Shown here one piece after another: positions 32,640 through 41,418 of a stretch of DNA of 64,000 bases (position 1 is its first letter; the number at the start of each line of letters is the position of its first letter). The notes beneath the pieces are model-generated. The model was not told the origin of the DNA. It was given only the letters and a program-made list of their open reading frames with translations, and ran no database searches. The DNA lies in contig NZ_JWLD01000032.1 of assembly GCF_000813725.1 (NCBI RefSeq), forward strand, positions 62,001-126,000, given 5' to 3'. The position numbers were made by a program, and so were the translations under genes. The DNA comes from Leisingera sp. ANG-Vp. GTDB taxonomy: Bacteria; Pseudomonadota; Alphaproteobacteria; Rhodobacterales; Rhodobacteraceae.

Positions 32640-34061
32640 TCACAGATCAAGCGCCGCCAGCACCGCGGCCTCATAGGCGGCGCGGTCCGGTTCGGGCAAG
32701 GATTTCGGGGTGATGCGCTGGACCGATTGCCAGACGCGGGAAGAGCCGTTGAGCCAGCTCCACACGGCTTCGCCCACCCCGGCAGTGCGGGCGCCGTCCT
32801 GTGAGACAAAGCTGACGGCAACATGCCAGACGCGGCCATCGGGGCCGGTTGCCTCGTAAACCGAGGTCGGCAGCGGCTCGAACCGGGTGCCGAGAAAGCG
32901 CACGCTGTAGCCCATGCCCAAAAGGCAGGTGGCAGGCGAGTGCAGGTGCCGCAGCGGCGAGGCAGTGCGCACAAGGTTCACGCCCAAAGGCCCGAACTGC
33001 GCCTTTTGCGCGGTGCCGCCATAAGAGGCGAAGTAAGCGCGCTCCATTTCAGACAGCGCAACAGGTTCCCCCCGCTGGCCCAGTAGCTGGCCAGGCAGCT
33101 CGGCCTGGGTGACCGGAGCGGAACGGTCCAGCGGCTGGCGCGGTGCGTTGACCACGGCAACGGCAAAGCCAACGGCCACTACCGCAGCCGGGAAGTGCAG
33201 CCTGTGCGGGATGGACAGCGCGGGCATCATCCGCCGCCCGGCCGGTGCAGGACGCGGACGGTAGAACAGCAGCACCGGCAGCGCTGCGGCAGCCAAGGTG
33301 CCCAGCCCGATGCCGGTATGCAGCGCCGGCGCCATCGTGTCGATGCCATTCGCCAGCCCGGCTGCCAGCAAGGTAATCCGCAGCCCGTTGCCTAGCACTG
33401 CCACGCAGGCAATTGCTGCACCGCCCAGCAATGCATGGGGCAGGGCGGGCCGGTAGAGCACGTTCAGAAAGGCCCAGAGGCTGATCAATTGCAGCAACCC
33501 CGACGCGCCGGAACAGGGCAGATCGACCAGCACATCCAGCCCGTTCAGCCGCAGCCGGACGCCTTCGCAGGCCAGATCCGGAAAAAACGGCGTCAGCATC
33601 GCGCAGGCCGCCCGGGCCGAGACCATTTGCAGAGGGAATCCAGCCACCCGCTCCAGGATCGGCCCCAGCGGCAGGCAGAACAGAAACAGCACCGACAGCC
33701 ACAGCGGCGACAAGGCAATTCGCCGCTGGTCCAGCCGCAGGAACGCCGCCAGGGCAAAGACATCCACCGCCAGCGCCAGTGCGCTGAGGATGTTGACGGC
33801 CATCATCTGCCCGGCCAGCCGGACACAGGCCGCAGCCAGAAACAGCAGCATAACCCGCGCCCGCCGGTCTTCGCCGTTTGGCGCTGAGCTGGCCAGGGAC
33901 ACGCCGGCCAGCCCCGCCAGCAGCAAGCCGTAAAGCCCGCCGTCGGATTGGTAGGAGGGGTCGTGCCAGCTTTCGATCAGCCAGCGGACCGGTTCAATGG
34001 CCAAGAGGGCCGATGCGGCGGCAAGGCCGCCCCAGAGCAGGGTATCGCATTTTTGTTCCAT
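32640..34061 (-). CDS. xrtT: Exosortase (XrtT-like) with fused EpsI-like C-terminal domain
   Basis: A 473-residue polytopic membrane transpeptidase/protease. The catalytic triad is visible as Cys183 in VDLPCSGASGL, Arg228 in LGNGLRIT and His248 in ALHTGIG, in the standard order. About eight membrane helices cover residues 10-265. The remaining part (about 300-473) is a periplasmic EpsI/DUF3485-like domain (RHLHSPATCLLGMGYSV). I recall an exosortase class, XrtT, found in Rhodobacterales with one adjacent VIT-domain target, and this locus fits it. ATG 34061 has AAGG upstream; the ATG nine codons earlier was not preferred. It is 22 bp from its target gene. Confidence 0.85.
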   Translation of the reverse strand: MEQKCDTLLWGGLAAASALLAIEPVRWLIESWHDPSYQSDGGLYGLLLAGLAGVSLASSAPNGEDRRARVMLLFLAAACVRLAGQMMAVNILSALALAVDVFALAAFLRLDQRRIALSPLWLSVLFLFCLPLGPILERVAGFPLQMVSARAACAMLTPFFPDLACEGVRLRLNGLDVLVDLPCSGASGLLQLISLWAFLNVLYRPALPHALLGGAAIACVAVLGNGLRITLLAAGLANGIDTMAPALHTGIGLGTLAAAALPVLLFYRPRPAPAGRRMMPALSIPHRLHFPAAVVAVGFAVAVVNAPRQPLDRSAPVTQAELPGQLLGQRGEPVALSEMERAYFASYGGTAQKAQFGPLGVNLVRTASPLRHLHSPATCLLGMGYSVRFLGTRFEPLPTSVYEATGPDGRVWHVAVSFVSQDGARTAGVGEAVWSWLNGSSRVWQSVQRITPKSLPEPDRAAYEAAVLAALDL

Positions 34062-34102
34062 GCCGCCTTGTTGCAGGCGGATGTGCATCTCAGCCGGTCA
34101 AG

Positions 34103-34121
34103 TTGTGCAGGGTTTGTGCAG
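34103..34121. repeat. Tandem TTGTGCAG repeats in the exosortase/MHYT divergent gap
   Basis: TTGTGCAG occurs at 34103-34110 and 34114-34121, 11 bp apart (one helical turn), in the 158-bp region between the exosortase gene (-) and the MHYT-LytTR gene (+). It resembles the TTTCGTGCAG copy in front of coxM, so autoregulation by the LytTR protein is possible. Otherwise the gap shows no distinct promoter. Confidence 0.35.
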
Positions 34122-34219
34122 AGGCTGCTTTGCAACGGGGCTGCACTTGGCCCGCCTCAATCTGCTCCGCTGGCGTGCGACCGCGACAGGTTTATTGCAG
34201 CGCGCTGTGCGAGCGGCTA

Positions 34220-35359
34220 ATGATTCCCGCCATGCAAGTCCTGGACTATACGCATAACCAAGGGCTGGTGGCCGCTTCCTTTTTCGTTGCGCTGGTAGCG
34301 GGGTTCACGGGGCTGTCGCTGACCAAGGGACTGTCCGCGCGCTCCTTTGCGCAGCGGAAGCTGGCGATTGCTCTGTCGTCCGTGGCGCTGGGCGGCGGCA
34401 TTTGGTCGATGCATTTTGTGGCCATGCTGGGGCTGCAGCTGCCGATCCAGTTCTATTACGACTCCGCCGTCACTCTTGCCTCGGCGCTGGTGGCGATCCT
34501 GGTGGTTGGTGTGGCGCTCTTGATCCTGCATTTCTGGCAGCGCACCCGGATGACCCTCGCTTTGGCTGGAACCACAGTGGGCCTTGGGGTGCTGGCAATG
34601 CATTACATCGGTATGGCCGGGCTGGAGCTGTGCCGGGCCCTGTATACGCCCGGCGGTATTGCGATGGCGGTTGCGGCGTCCTGCGTGCTGAACATCGCGG
34701 CGTTCTCAATCGCCTATGGTGAGCGCAGCCACCGCAACATTCTGCTGGGCACGGCCGGCTTCGGTCTTGCCGTCTTCACGGTGCATTTCATCGCCATTGC
34801 GGGCACCAGCTTCATCCCGCTGGAGGTAACCAGCCAGGTCGGCCCCCTGATCGGCAATGAAACCCTGGCTATCGGCGTGGTTTTGACCAGCTTTGCCCTC
34901 TGCGGCGCGTTTTTGCTGACCGGGGTCACTTTTCTGAAACCGTCGCCGGCTGTGTTGGAGCAGCCAAATGCAGACACAGCGCCGCAGCCCGCTGCCAATG
35001 TGGAACCGGAAGCCGAGGCGGTTCCGGTCTCGCGGCAGATCCCATACGAGCAGGAAGGCCGCACCCAGTTCTTCAGCACCGATGCGGTGGCGGCGATCCG
35101 GGCCGAGGGGCATTATACTCACCTCTACACCGCATCAGGCCAGCACTTCTGCAGCTGGTCGATTACCGAGGCCGAGCGGCGGCTGGCACAGACGGATTTC
35201 ATCAAGACTCATCGCTCCTATCTGATCAATCCGGCGCATGTCAGCGGCTTTGAACGGCTGAAGGACAACGGCGTCTGCCACTTCGATATCCCGGGCCTCG
35301 CCAAAGTGCCGGTGTCGCGCTCCCGGCTCAAGGACGTGCGGGCGGCTTTGGGGGTGTAG
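34220..35359 (+). CDS. MHYT-LytTR membrane regulator (CoxC/CoxH-like)
   Basis: A 379-residue protein with two parts. Residues 1-245 are seven membrane helices of the MHYT sensor type, carrying the motif variants SMHFVAMLG, AMHYIGMAG and TVHFIAIAG, whose His/Met are proposed to bind copper and sense CO, O2 or NO. Residues about 275-379 are a LytTR DNA-binding domain (AIRAEGHYTHLYTASGQHFC, then FIKTHRSYLINPAHVSGFER). The same domain order is found in CoxC and CoxH of Oligotropha, next to CO dehydrogenase genes. It ends 127 bp before coxM, with LytTR-type repeats between. The start may be ATG 34220 or 34232; neither has a clear SD. Confidence 0.88.
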   Translation: MIPAMQVLDYTHNQGLVAASFFVALVAGFTGLSLTKGLSARSFAQRKLAIALSSVALGGGIWSMHFVAMLGLQLPIQFYYDSAVTLASALVAILVVGVALLILHFWQRTRMTLALAGTTVGLGVLAMHYIGMAGLELCRALYTPGGIAMAVAASCVLNIAAFSIAYGERSHRNILLGTAGFGLAVFTVHFIAIAGTSFIPLEVTSQVGPLIGNETLAIGVVLTSFALCGAFLLTGVTFLKPSPAVLEQPNADTAPQPAANVEPEAEAVPVSRQIPYEQEGRTQFFSTDAVAAIRAEGHYTHLYTASGQHFCSWSITEAERRLAQTDFIKTHRSYLINPAHVSGFERLKDNGVCHFDIPGLAKVPVSRSRLKDVRAALGV

Positions 35360-35368
35360 GCTGCGCGT

Positions 35369-35398
35369 ATTTCGTGCGCGCCTATTCGCATTTCGTGC
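35369..35398 (+). promoter_or_regulatory. LytTR binding-site candidate: two 9-bp direct repeats 12 bp apart, upstream of coxM
   Basis: ATTTCGTGC occurs at 35369-35377 and again, identically, at 35390-35398. The 12-bp spacer and 21-bp period are what LytTR regulators such as AgrA and ComE recognise. The repeats begin ten bases after the MHYT-LytTR stop and lie upstream of a possible -35 (TTGAAA, 35417-35422) and the coxM start at 35487. Confidence 0.65.
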
Positions 35399-35486
35399 AG
35401 GAAACCGCGAAAATGGTTGAAATCCCCGGGCCTTAGCACGCGGCTGCATACAGTCTTCCCCTCAGCCAGTTGAGGGAGGACAAGCG

Positions 35487-36341
35487 ATGATACCAGCGGC
35501 GTTTGAGTATCACAGACCGGCGGATATGGCCGACGTGATCGCGCTTTTGGAAGAACACGGGGATGACGCGCGGGTGATGGCGGGCGGGCACAGCCTGATT
35601 CCGATGATGAAACTGCGCATGGCAGAGATACCCCATTTGATCGACCTGCAGGACGTGGCCGGGCTGAAAGGGATTACCGTGGCAGACGGCCGTGTGACCC
35701 TGGGCGCGATGGTCACCCAGCACGAGCTGATCCAGCACCAAGGGCTGGCCGATGCGGCTCCGATCCTGCGCGAGGCTGCGCTGGTGATTGCCGACCCGCA
35801 GGTGCGCTATATGGGCACCGTCGGCGGCAATGTCGCCAATGGCGATCCGGGCAACGACATGCCGGGCCTGATGCAGTGCCTGGATGCGGAGTTCACGCTG
35901 GTTGGCCCCGATGGCGAACGCACTGTGTCCGCCCGCGACTTCTGTGAAGCGGCCTATATGACCGAGCGGGAGGATGAAGAAGTTCTGACGGCGATCAGCT
36001 TTGACGCACCTGCGGGCGGCTATGCCTATGAAAAACAGAAGCGCAAGATCGGCGACTATGCCACTGCCGCCGCTGCGGTGATCCTGCAGAAGGACGGCGG
36101 CACCTGCACCGCGGCCTCCATCGCCATGACCAACCTCAGCGATGTGCCGGTGTGGTCGGAAGCGGCGGGTGAGGCCCTGACGGGCACCACTGTGGACGCT
36201 GCAGCCGTCAGCGCCGCTGTTCAGGCCGTTCTCGACGACATCGACCCGGTTGAGGACAACCGCGGCCCGGTGGCGTTCAAGCGCCATGTGGCCGGCATCA
36301 TCCTGACCCGCGCCATCCAGCGCGCCTGGGACCGCGCATGA
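35487..36341 (+). CDS. coxM: Aerobic carbon monoxide dehydrogenase, medium (FAD) subunit CoxM
   Basis: A 284-residue flavoprotein of the molybdenum hydroxylase FAD_binding_5 type. The FAD motifs [13 protein letters not shown] (about residues 32-44) and [14 protein letters not shown] (about 110-124) are exact for CoxM/CutM. It carries electrons from the CoxS iron-sulfur clusters to the quinone pool. SD gggagga precedes the ATG. Order coxM-coxS-coxL with a 13-bp gap to coxS is the form I arrangement. Confidence 0.93.
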   Translation: MIPAAFEYHRPADMADVIALLEEHGDDARVMAGGHSLIPMMKLRMAEIPHLIDLQDVAGLKGITVADGRVTLGAMVTQHELIQHQGLADAAPILREAALVIADPQVRYMGTVGGNVANGDPGNDMPGLMQCLDAEFTLVGPDGERTVSARDFCEAAYMTEREDEEVLTAISFDAPAGGYAYEKQKRKIGDYATAAAAVILQKDGGTCTAASIAMTNLSDVPVWSEAAGEALTGTTVDAAAVSAAVQAVLDDIDPVEDNRGPVAFKRHVAGIILTRAIQRAWDRA

Positions 36342-36354
36342 GGGAGGAGCGGAG

Positions 36355-36849
36355 ATGAGCGACAAGATGCATATCAAACTGAAGGTGAACGGCGAGGACC
36401 GCGAGTTTCTGGCCGAACCGCGCGAGCTGCTGATCTATGCCCTGCGCGAGCACCTGGACCTGACAGGCCCGCATGTGGGCTGCGACACCTCCCACTGCGG
36501 TGCCTGCACCGTCACCATTGACGGCAAATCGGTGAAATCCTGCACCATGTTCGTGGCCCAGGCCAACGGCGCCGAGATCACCACCATCGAGGGCATCGGC
36601 CAGCCCGACGCTTTGCACGTGTTGCAGGAGAGCTTCCGCGAGCATCACGGGCTGCAATGCGGCTTCTGCACCCCGGGCATGATCACCCGCGCCACCAAGC
36701 TGCTGGAGGAGAACCCGGACCCGACGGAGGAGGACATCCGCTTTGGCATGGCCGGCAATATCTGCCGCTGCACCGGCTACCAGAACATCGTGAAATCGAT
36801 CCAGGCTGCGGCCACTGAAATGAACTCAGCCAAGGAGGCCGCGGAATGA
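36355..36849 (+). CDS. coxS: Aerobic carbon monoxide dehydrogenase, small (2Fe-2S) subunit CoxS
   Basis: A 164-residue iron-sulfur subunit with two [2Fe-2S] clusters. The plant-type ferredoxin cluster is bound by CDTSHCGAC and a later Cys (VKSCTMF); the helical domain cluster by CGFCTPGM and [10 protein letters not shown]. It moves electrons from the molybdopterin site in CoxL to FAD in CoxM. SD ggagcgga upstream. The stop overlaps the coxL start by four bases. Confidence 0.94.
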   Translation: MSDKMHIKLKVNGEDREFLAEPRELLIYALREHLDLTGPHVGCDTSHCGACTVTIDGKSVKSCTMFVAQANGAEITTIEGIGQPDALHVLQESFREHHGLQCGFCTPGMITRATKLLEENPDPTEEDIRFGMAGNICRCTGYQNIVKSIQAAATEMNSAKEAAE

Positions 36850-39263
36850 ACGATATGACCCCCGACCGCGACGACCGTTCCGCAAACCTCAAAGGCATGG
36901 GCTGCTCCCGCAAGCGGGTGGAAGATGTCCGCTTCACCCAGGGAAAGGGTAACTACGTCGATGACGTGAAGCTGCCCGGCATGCTGCACGGCGACTTTGT
37001 GCGCTCTCCTTACGCCCATGCGCGGATCAAATCAATCAACACTGAGGCCGCCATGGCGCTGGACGGCGTGGTGGCCGTGCTGACCGCCGAGGATCTGGCA
37101 CCTCTGAACCTGCATTGGATGCCGACCCTTGCGGGCGACAAGCAGATGGTTCTGGCTGACGGCAAGGTGCTGTTCCAGGGCCAGGAGGTGGCCTTTGTGG
37201 TGGCGCGCGACCGCTATGTGGCCGCCGACGCAGTGGAGCTTGTCGAGGTCGACTACGAAGAACTCCCCGTCCTTGTAGACCCGTTTGAGGCGCTGCAGTC
37301 CGACGTGGTCCTGCGCGAGGATCTGGAGCCCGGCGCTGACGGTGCGCACGGCCCCCGCAAGCATCACAATCACATCTTCCTGTGGGAAGCTGGCGATGAG
37401 GCAACCACCAATCAGGTGCTGGAGAACGCCGAGGTCGTGGCCGAAGAGACCATGTACTACCACCGCACCCACCCCTGCCCGCTGGAGACCTGCGGCTCGG
37501 TGGCGTCGATGGACAAGGTGAACGGCAAGCTGACGCTCTGGGGCACCTTCCAGGCGCCGCATGTGGTGCGCACCGTGGCCTCGCTGCTGTCCGGCATCGA
37601 AGAGCACAACATCCGGGTGATCTCTCCCGACATCGGCGGCGGCTTTGGCAACAAGGTGGGGGTCTACCCCGGCTATGTCTGCTCCATCGTGGCCTCGATC
37701 GTCACCGGCAAGCCGGTGAAGTGGATCGAGGACCGGATGGAAAACCTGATGTCCACCGCCTTTGCCCGCGACTATTGGATGACCGGCAGGATCTCGGCCA
37801 CCAAGGAGGGCAAGATCACCGGGCTGCACTGCCATGTAACGGCGGACCACGGCGCCTTCGACGCCTGCGCCGATCCGACCAAATACCCGGCCGGCTTCAT
37901 GAACATCTGCACCGGGTCCTATGACATTCCGGTGGCCTATCTGGGTGTCGACGGCGTCTACACCAACAAGGCGCCGGGCGGAGTCAGCTACCGCTGTTCT
38001 TTCCGGGTGACCGAGGCGGTCTATTTCATCGAGCGGATGATCGAGGTTCTGGCAATTGAGCTGAACATGGACGCGGCTGAGCTGCGCCGGATCAACTTCA
38101 TCAAGAAGGAGCAATTCCCCTACAAGGCCGCCCTGGGCTGGGAATACGACTCCGGCGACTATCACACCGCCTGGGACAAGGCGCTGAAGACCGTCGAGTA
38201 TGACGCGCTGCGCCGCGAGCAGGCAGAGCGCATCGAGGCCTTCAAACGCGGCGAGACCCGCAAGCTGATGGGCATCGGCCTCAGCTTCTTTACCGAGATT
38301 GTCGGGGCAGGGCCGGTGAAGAACTGCGATATCCTTGGCATGGGGATGTTCGACAGCTGCGAGATCCGCATCCACCCGACGGGATCGGCCATCGCGCGGC
38401 TGGGCACCATAAGCCAAGGCCAGGGGCATGCGACCACCTTTGCCCAGATCCTGGCCAGCGAGACCGGCATCCCCGCCGACAGCATCACCATCGAGGAAGG
38501 CGATACCGACACCGCGCCCTATGGTCTTGGCACCTACGGCTCGCGCTCAACTCCGGTGGCGGGGGCCGCGACGGCTCTGGCAGGCCGCAAGATCCGCGCA
38601 AAGGCGCAGATGATCGCGGCCTATCTGCTGGAAGTGCATGACGATGACGTGGAATTCGATGTCGACCGCTTTGTGGTCAAGGGCGCACCGGAGCGGTTCA
38701 AGACCATGAAGGAGATCGCTTATGCCGCCTACAACCAGGCAATACCGGGAGTGGAGCCGGGGCTGGAGGCAGTGAGCTACTACGATCCGCCAAACATGAC
38801 CTACCCGTTCGGCGCCTATGTCTGCGTGATGGACATCGACGTTGATACGGGGGTGCCCGAAATCCGCCGCTTCTATGCGCTGGACGATTGCGGCACCCGC
38901 ATCAACCCGATGATCATCGAGGGCCAGGTGCATGGCGGCCTCACCGAGGCGCTGGCGGTCGCGCTGGGGCAGGAGATTGCTTATGACGATCTGGGCAATG
39001 TGAAGACCGGCACGCTGATGGACTTCTTCCTGCCCACCGCCTGGGAGACGCCGAACTATGAGACGGATCACACGGTAACGCCTTCTCCGCACCATCCAAT
39101 CGGCGCCAAGGGCGTGGGTGAAAGCCCGCATGTGGGTGGCGTGCCCTGTTTCTCCAACGCGGTGCAGGATGCGTTCCGGGCCTTTGGTCTGCGCCACACA
39201 CATATGCCGCATGATCATTGGCGGATCTGGAAAACTGCTAATGACCTGGGCCTGCATGGGTGA
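36846..39263 (+). CDS. coxL: Aerobic carbon monoxide dehydrogenase, large (Mo-Cu) subunit CoxL, form I
   Basis: An 805-residue molybdenum hydroxylase catalytic subunit. The active-site loop reads VSYRCSFR with Cys384, the ligand of the copper bridge; form I enzymes have AYxCSFR, whereas form II have AYRGAGR. The first residue here is Ser instead of Ala. Other blocks include [27 protein letters not shown] and, at the C-terminus, [13 protein letters not shown] with the Mo-proximal Glu. It oxidises CO to CO2 at the [CuSMoO2] site. Genes for maturation (coxDEFG) follow, separated by a hairpin-bearing gap of about 100 bp. Confidence 0.94.
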   Translation: MNDMTPDRDDRSANLKGMGCSRKRVEDVRFTQGKGNYVDDVKLPGMLHGDFVRSPYAHARIKSINTEAAMALDGVVAVLTAEDLAPLNLHWMPTLAGDKQMVLADGKVLFQGQEVAFVVARDRYVAADAVELVEVDYEELPVLVDPFEALQSDVVLREDLEPGADGAHGPRKHHNHIFLWEAGDEATTNQVLENAEVVAEETMYYHRTHPCPLETCGSVASMDKVNGKLTLWGTFQAPHVVRTVASLLSGIEEHNIRVISPDIGGGFGNKVGVYPGYVCSIVASIVTGKPVKWIEDRMENLMSTAFARDYWMTGRISATKEGKITGLHCHVTADHGAFDACADPTKYPAGFMNICTGSYDIPVAYLGVDGVYTNKAPGGVSYRCSFRVTEAVYFIERMIEVLAIELNMDAAELRRINFIKKEQFPYKAALGWEYDSGDYHTAWDKALKTVEYDALRREQAERIEAFKRGETRKLMGIGLSFFTEIVGAGPVKNCDILGMGMFDSCEIRIHPTGSAIARLGTISQGQGHATTFAQILASETGIPADSITIEEGDTDTAPYGLGTYGSRSTPVAGAATALAGRKIRAKAQMIAAYLLEVHDDDVEFDVDRFVVKGAPERFKTMKEIAYAAYNQAIPGVEPGLEAVSYYDPPNMTYPFGAYVCVMDIDVDTGVPEIRRFYALDDCGTRINPMIIEGQVHGGLTEALAVALGQEIAYDDLGNVKTGTLMDFFLPTAWETPNYETDHTVTPSPHHPIGAKGVGESPHVGGVPCFSNAVQDAFRAFGLRHTHMPHDHWRIWKTANDLGLHG

Positions 39264-39298
39264 AGGATTTCGGACCGGCTTTGCCTGGTTCGAACCGC

Positions 39299-39321
39299 CG
39301 GAGGGGGCAGCGCCCCCTCCG
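39299..39321. terminator. Strong GC hairpin between coxL and coxD
   Basis: CGGAGGGGGC (39299-39308) and GCCCCCTCCG (39312-39321) form a perfect ten-pair stem with an AGC loop, 35 bp after the coxL stop. No T-run follows. It may protect the coxMSL mRNA end or attenuate transcription into the maturation genes. Confidence 0.5.
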
Positions 39322-39367
39322 AACTTCCCCCGGGAAATTTAAGCCAGATGAAGAATGGATCCCTGTT

Positions 39368-40243
39368 GTGACACATGGTGAGCTGAAAGAGGCGTTGGCT
39401 GCACAAGGCTATGTTGCCGGAGAGGATCTGGCGATGGCGGTGCATCTGGCGCTGGCGCTGGGCCGACCGCTGCTGCTGGAAGGGGCGGCGGGCGTCGGCA
39501 AGACCGAGGTGGCCCGGGTGCTGGCGGCGGTCCTGAACACGCAGCTGATCCGGCTGCAGTGCTATGAAGGGCTGGATGCGGCACAGGCGATCTATGAGTG
39601 GAACTATCAGCGCCAGTTGCTGGCGATCCGGGCTGCGGCCGAAGATGGCGAGACCGGGCGCGCTGTCGAAAGCCGCATCTTCTCGGAAGAGTTCCTGCTG
39701 GAACGCCCGCTGCTGAAGGCGATCCGCCAGGAGACGCCTCCGGTTTTGCTGATTGATGAAATCGACCGGGCTGACGAGGAGTTCGAAGCCTACCTGCTGG
39801 AGGTGCTGTCGGAGTTTCAGATCTCCGTGCCGGAGCTGGGTACCATTTCCGCCACGTCCCGCCCCGTTGTGATCCTGACCGCCAATGGCACCCGCGACCT
39901 CAGCGATGCGCTGCGCCGGCGCTGCCTCTATGCCCATGCGGACTACCCGGATCCGGCTGCCGAGCTTGCCATTCTGCAGGTCCGCTGTGCTGGGATCGAA
40001 GACCGCTTGGCCCGGCAAATCATTGGCTTCGTGCAGGCTCTGCGCAAAGAAGATCTGGAGAAAATCCCCGGCATTGCCGAAACTCTTGATTTTGCGGCGG
40101 CGCTAATGGGGCTGGGTGTGGCGGACCTGACCCATGATCCGCACCAGCTGCAGGCGGCCTTGGCCGCTTTGCTGAAGACTCAAAGCGACCGCGCAAACAT
40201 CACCACCGAGGTTGCGCAGCGTCTGGCGGGGCGGGCGGCATGA
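39368..40243 (+). CDS. coxD: MoxR-type AAA+ ATPase CoxD, CO dehydrogenase maturation
   Basis: A 291-residue AAA+ ATPase. The Walker A is LLEGAAGVGKTEVARVLA (about residues 38-55), the Walker B LLIDEIDRADEEFEAYLLEV and sensor-1 ILTANGTRDLSDALRRRC. CoxD is needed to insert sulfur and copper into the Mo-Cu centre. The GTG at 39368 gives a length matching known CoxD proteins. A GTG at 39260, overlapping the coxL end, would add 36 residues that run through the hairpin region and look non-coding. The stop overlaps coxE by four bases. Confidence 0.88.
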   Translation: MTHGELKEALAAQGYVAGEDLAMAVHLALALGRPLLLEGAAGVGKTEVARVLAAVLNTQLIRLQCYEGLDAAQAIYEWNYQRQLLAIRAAAEDGETGRAVESRIFSEEFLLERPLLKAIRQETPPVLLIDEIDRADEEFEAYLLEVLSEFQISVPELGTISATSRPVVILTANGTRDLSDALRRRCLYAHADYPDPAAELAILQVRCAGIEDRLARQIIGFVQALRKEDLEKIPGIAETLDFAAALMGLGVADLTHDPHQLQAALAALLKTQSDRANITTEVAQRLAGRAA

Positions 40244-41418
40244 GCCGGGTGACGCGGTTTGCGGCCCGCGACCCCGGGCCGGCTGCCCGGATGGCCGGGT
40301 TCATGGCGCACTTGCGGGCCAATGGGCTGCGACTGGGGGCTTCGGAAACCCAGGCAGCACTGGAGGCGCTGACCTGTGTTGACGCCTGGAATGCCGATGA
40401 CTGCTGCCGTGCGCTCAAAGCGGTCTGTGCCGGCAGCGCTGATGATGCGGCCCGGTTCGGCGATCTGTTCGACAGTTTTTGGCGCAATGGCGGGAGGGTT
40501 TCTTCCAAGGCCGTACCGGTGCCATCGCCGGATATGTCCTCGGTTCATTCTTCGCGCGAGACCAAAGGCGAAGACAGGAGCAGCGGCGGCAAAGCCAGCG
40601 CACCGGATGGCGGCGGCGGTGCAGCAGAAACCGGCGGTGAGGGTAAGCTGGCCGCCGTCGCAACACGGAACCTGATGAAGCAAGATCTGCGCGACCTGGT
40701 GCAGAAGGAAGACATCGCCGCAGCGGAAACCGTGGCCCGCCGCTTGGGTGCGGCGCTGCGCGACCGGCGCGCGCGCCGCCGCAAGGCCTCCCGCAAGGGC
40801 CGCGGGCTGCATCTGCGCAAGGTCATCCGCAGCAGCCTGCCCACAGGCGGGGAACCTTTGCGCCTGTACCGGAAAACCCGCCCGGACCGGCCGGTAAAGA
40901 TCGTGGCCATCTGCGACGTTTCCGGATCGATGACGCTGTACGCCCGTGTTTTTCTCGCCTTTTTGGCTGGCCTGATGCGCGCTGATCCGGCCAGCGATGC
41001 CTATCTGTTCCACACCCGCCTGGTGCGGATCACCGATGCGTTGCGCGATAAGGATGCCTTGCGCGCGCTGGGCCGGCTGTCGGTCATGGCGGAGGGCTTT
41101 GGCGGCGGTTCAAAGATCGGAGCGTCGCTGGACCATTTCTCACGCAGCTATGCGCGCCGCTTCGTGGACGGCCGCACCGCGGTGCTGATCCTGTCGGATG
41201 GCTATGACACCGATCCGCCGGAGCTGCTGGGCGCGGCGCTGGCGCGGCTGCGCAAGCGCGGCTGCCGGATCATCTGGCTCAATCCGATGAAGGGCTGGGC
41301 CGGGTATGAGCCTATCGCCCGCGGCATGGCAGCCGCCCTGCCGCATCTTGACCTGTTCAGCGCGGCGAACCGCCTGGAAGACCTGGCCGCCCTGGAACCG
41401 GAGCTTGCCCGGCTATGA
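40240..41418 (+). CDS. coxE: VWA-domain protein CoxE, CO dehydrogenase maturation
   Basis: A 392-residue cytosolic protein. The C-terminal half is a von Willebrand A domain with the MIDAS motif AICDVSGSMTLYARVFLAFL near residue 228 and LILSDGYDTDPPE further on. The middle (about 110-215) is basic and low-complexity. CoxE pairs with the MoxR ATPase CoxD to mature the CoxL active site. It overlaps coxD and coxF by four bases each, so all three are translationally coupled. Confidence 0.9.
   Translation: MSRVTRFAARDPGPAARMAGFMAHLRANGLRLGASETQAALEALTCVDAWNADDCCRALKAVCAGSADDAARFGDLFDSFWRNGGRVSSKAVPVPSPDMSSVHSSRETKGEDRSSGGKASAPDGGGGAAETGGEGKLAAVATRNLMKQDLRDLVQKEDIAAAETVARRLGAALRDRRARRRKASRKGRGLHLRKVIRSSLPTGGEPLRLYRKTRPDRPVKIVAICDVSGSMTLYARVFLAFLAGLMRADPASDAYLFHTRLVRITDALRDKDALRALGRLSVMAEGFGGGSKIGASLDHFSRSYARRFVDGRTAVLILSDGYDTDPPELLGAALARLRKRGCRIIWLNPMKGWAGYEPIARGMAAALPHLDLFSAANRLEDLAALEPELARL

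Noticed and set aside
37032-38429. A 465-codon open frame antisense to coxL
   Set aside because: Same cause: high GC third positions suppress stops on the reverse strand; product has no motif.
39260-39367. An upstream GTG start for coxD
   Set aside because: The extra 36 residues cross the hairpin and have no family counterpart; GTG 39368 gives normal length.
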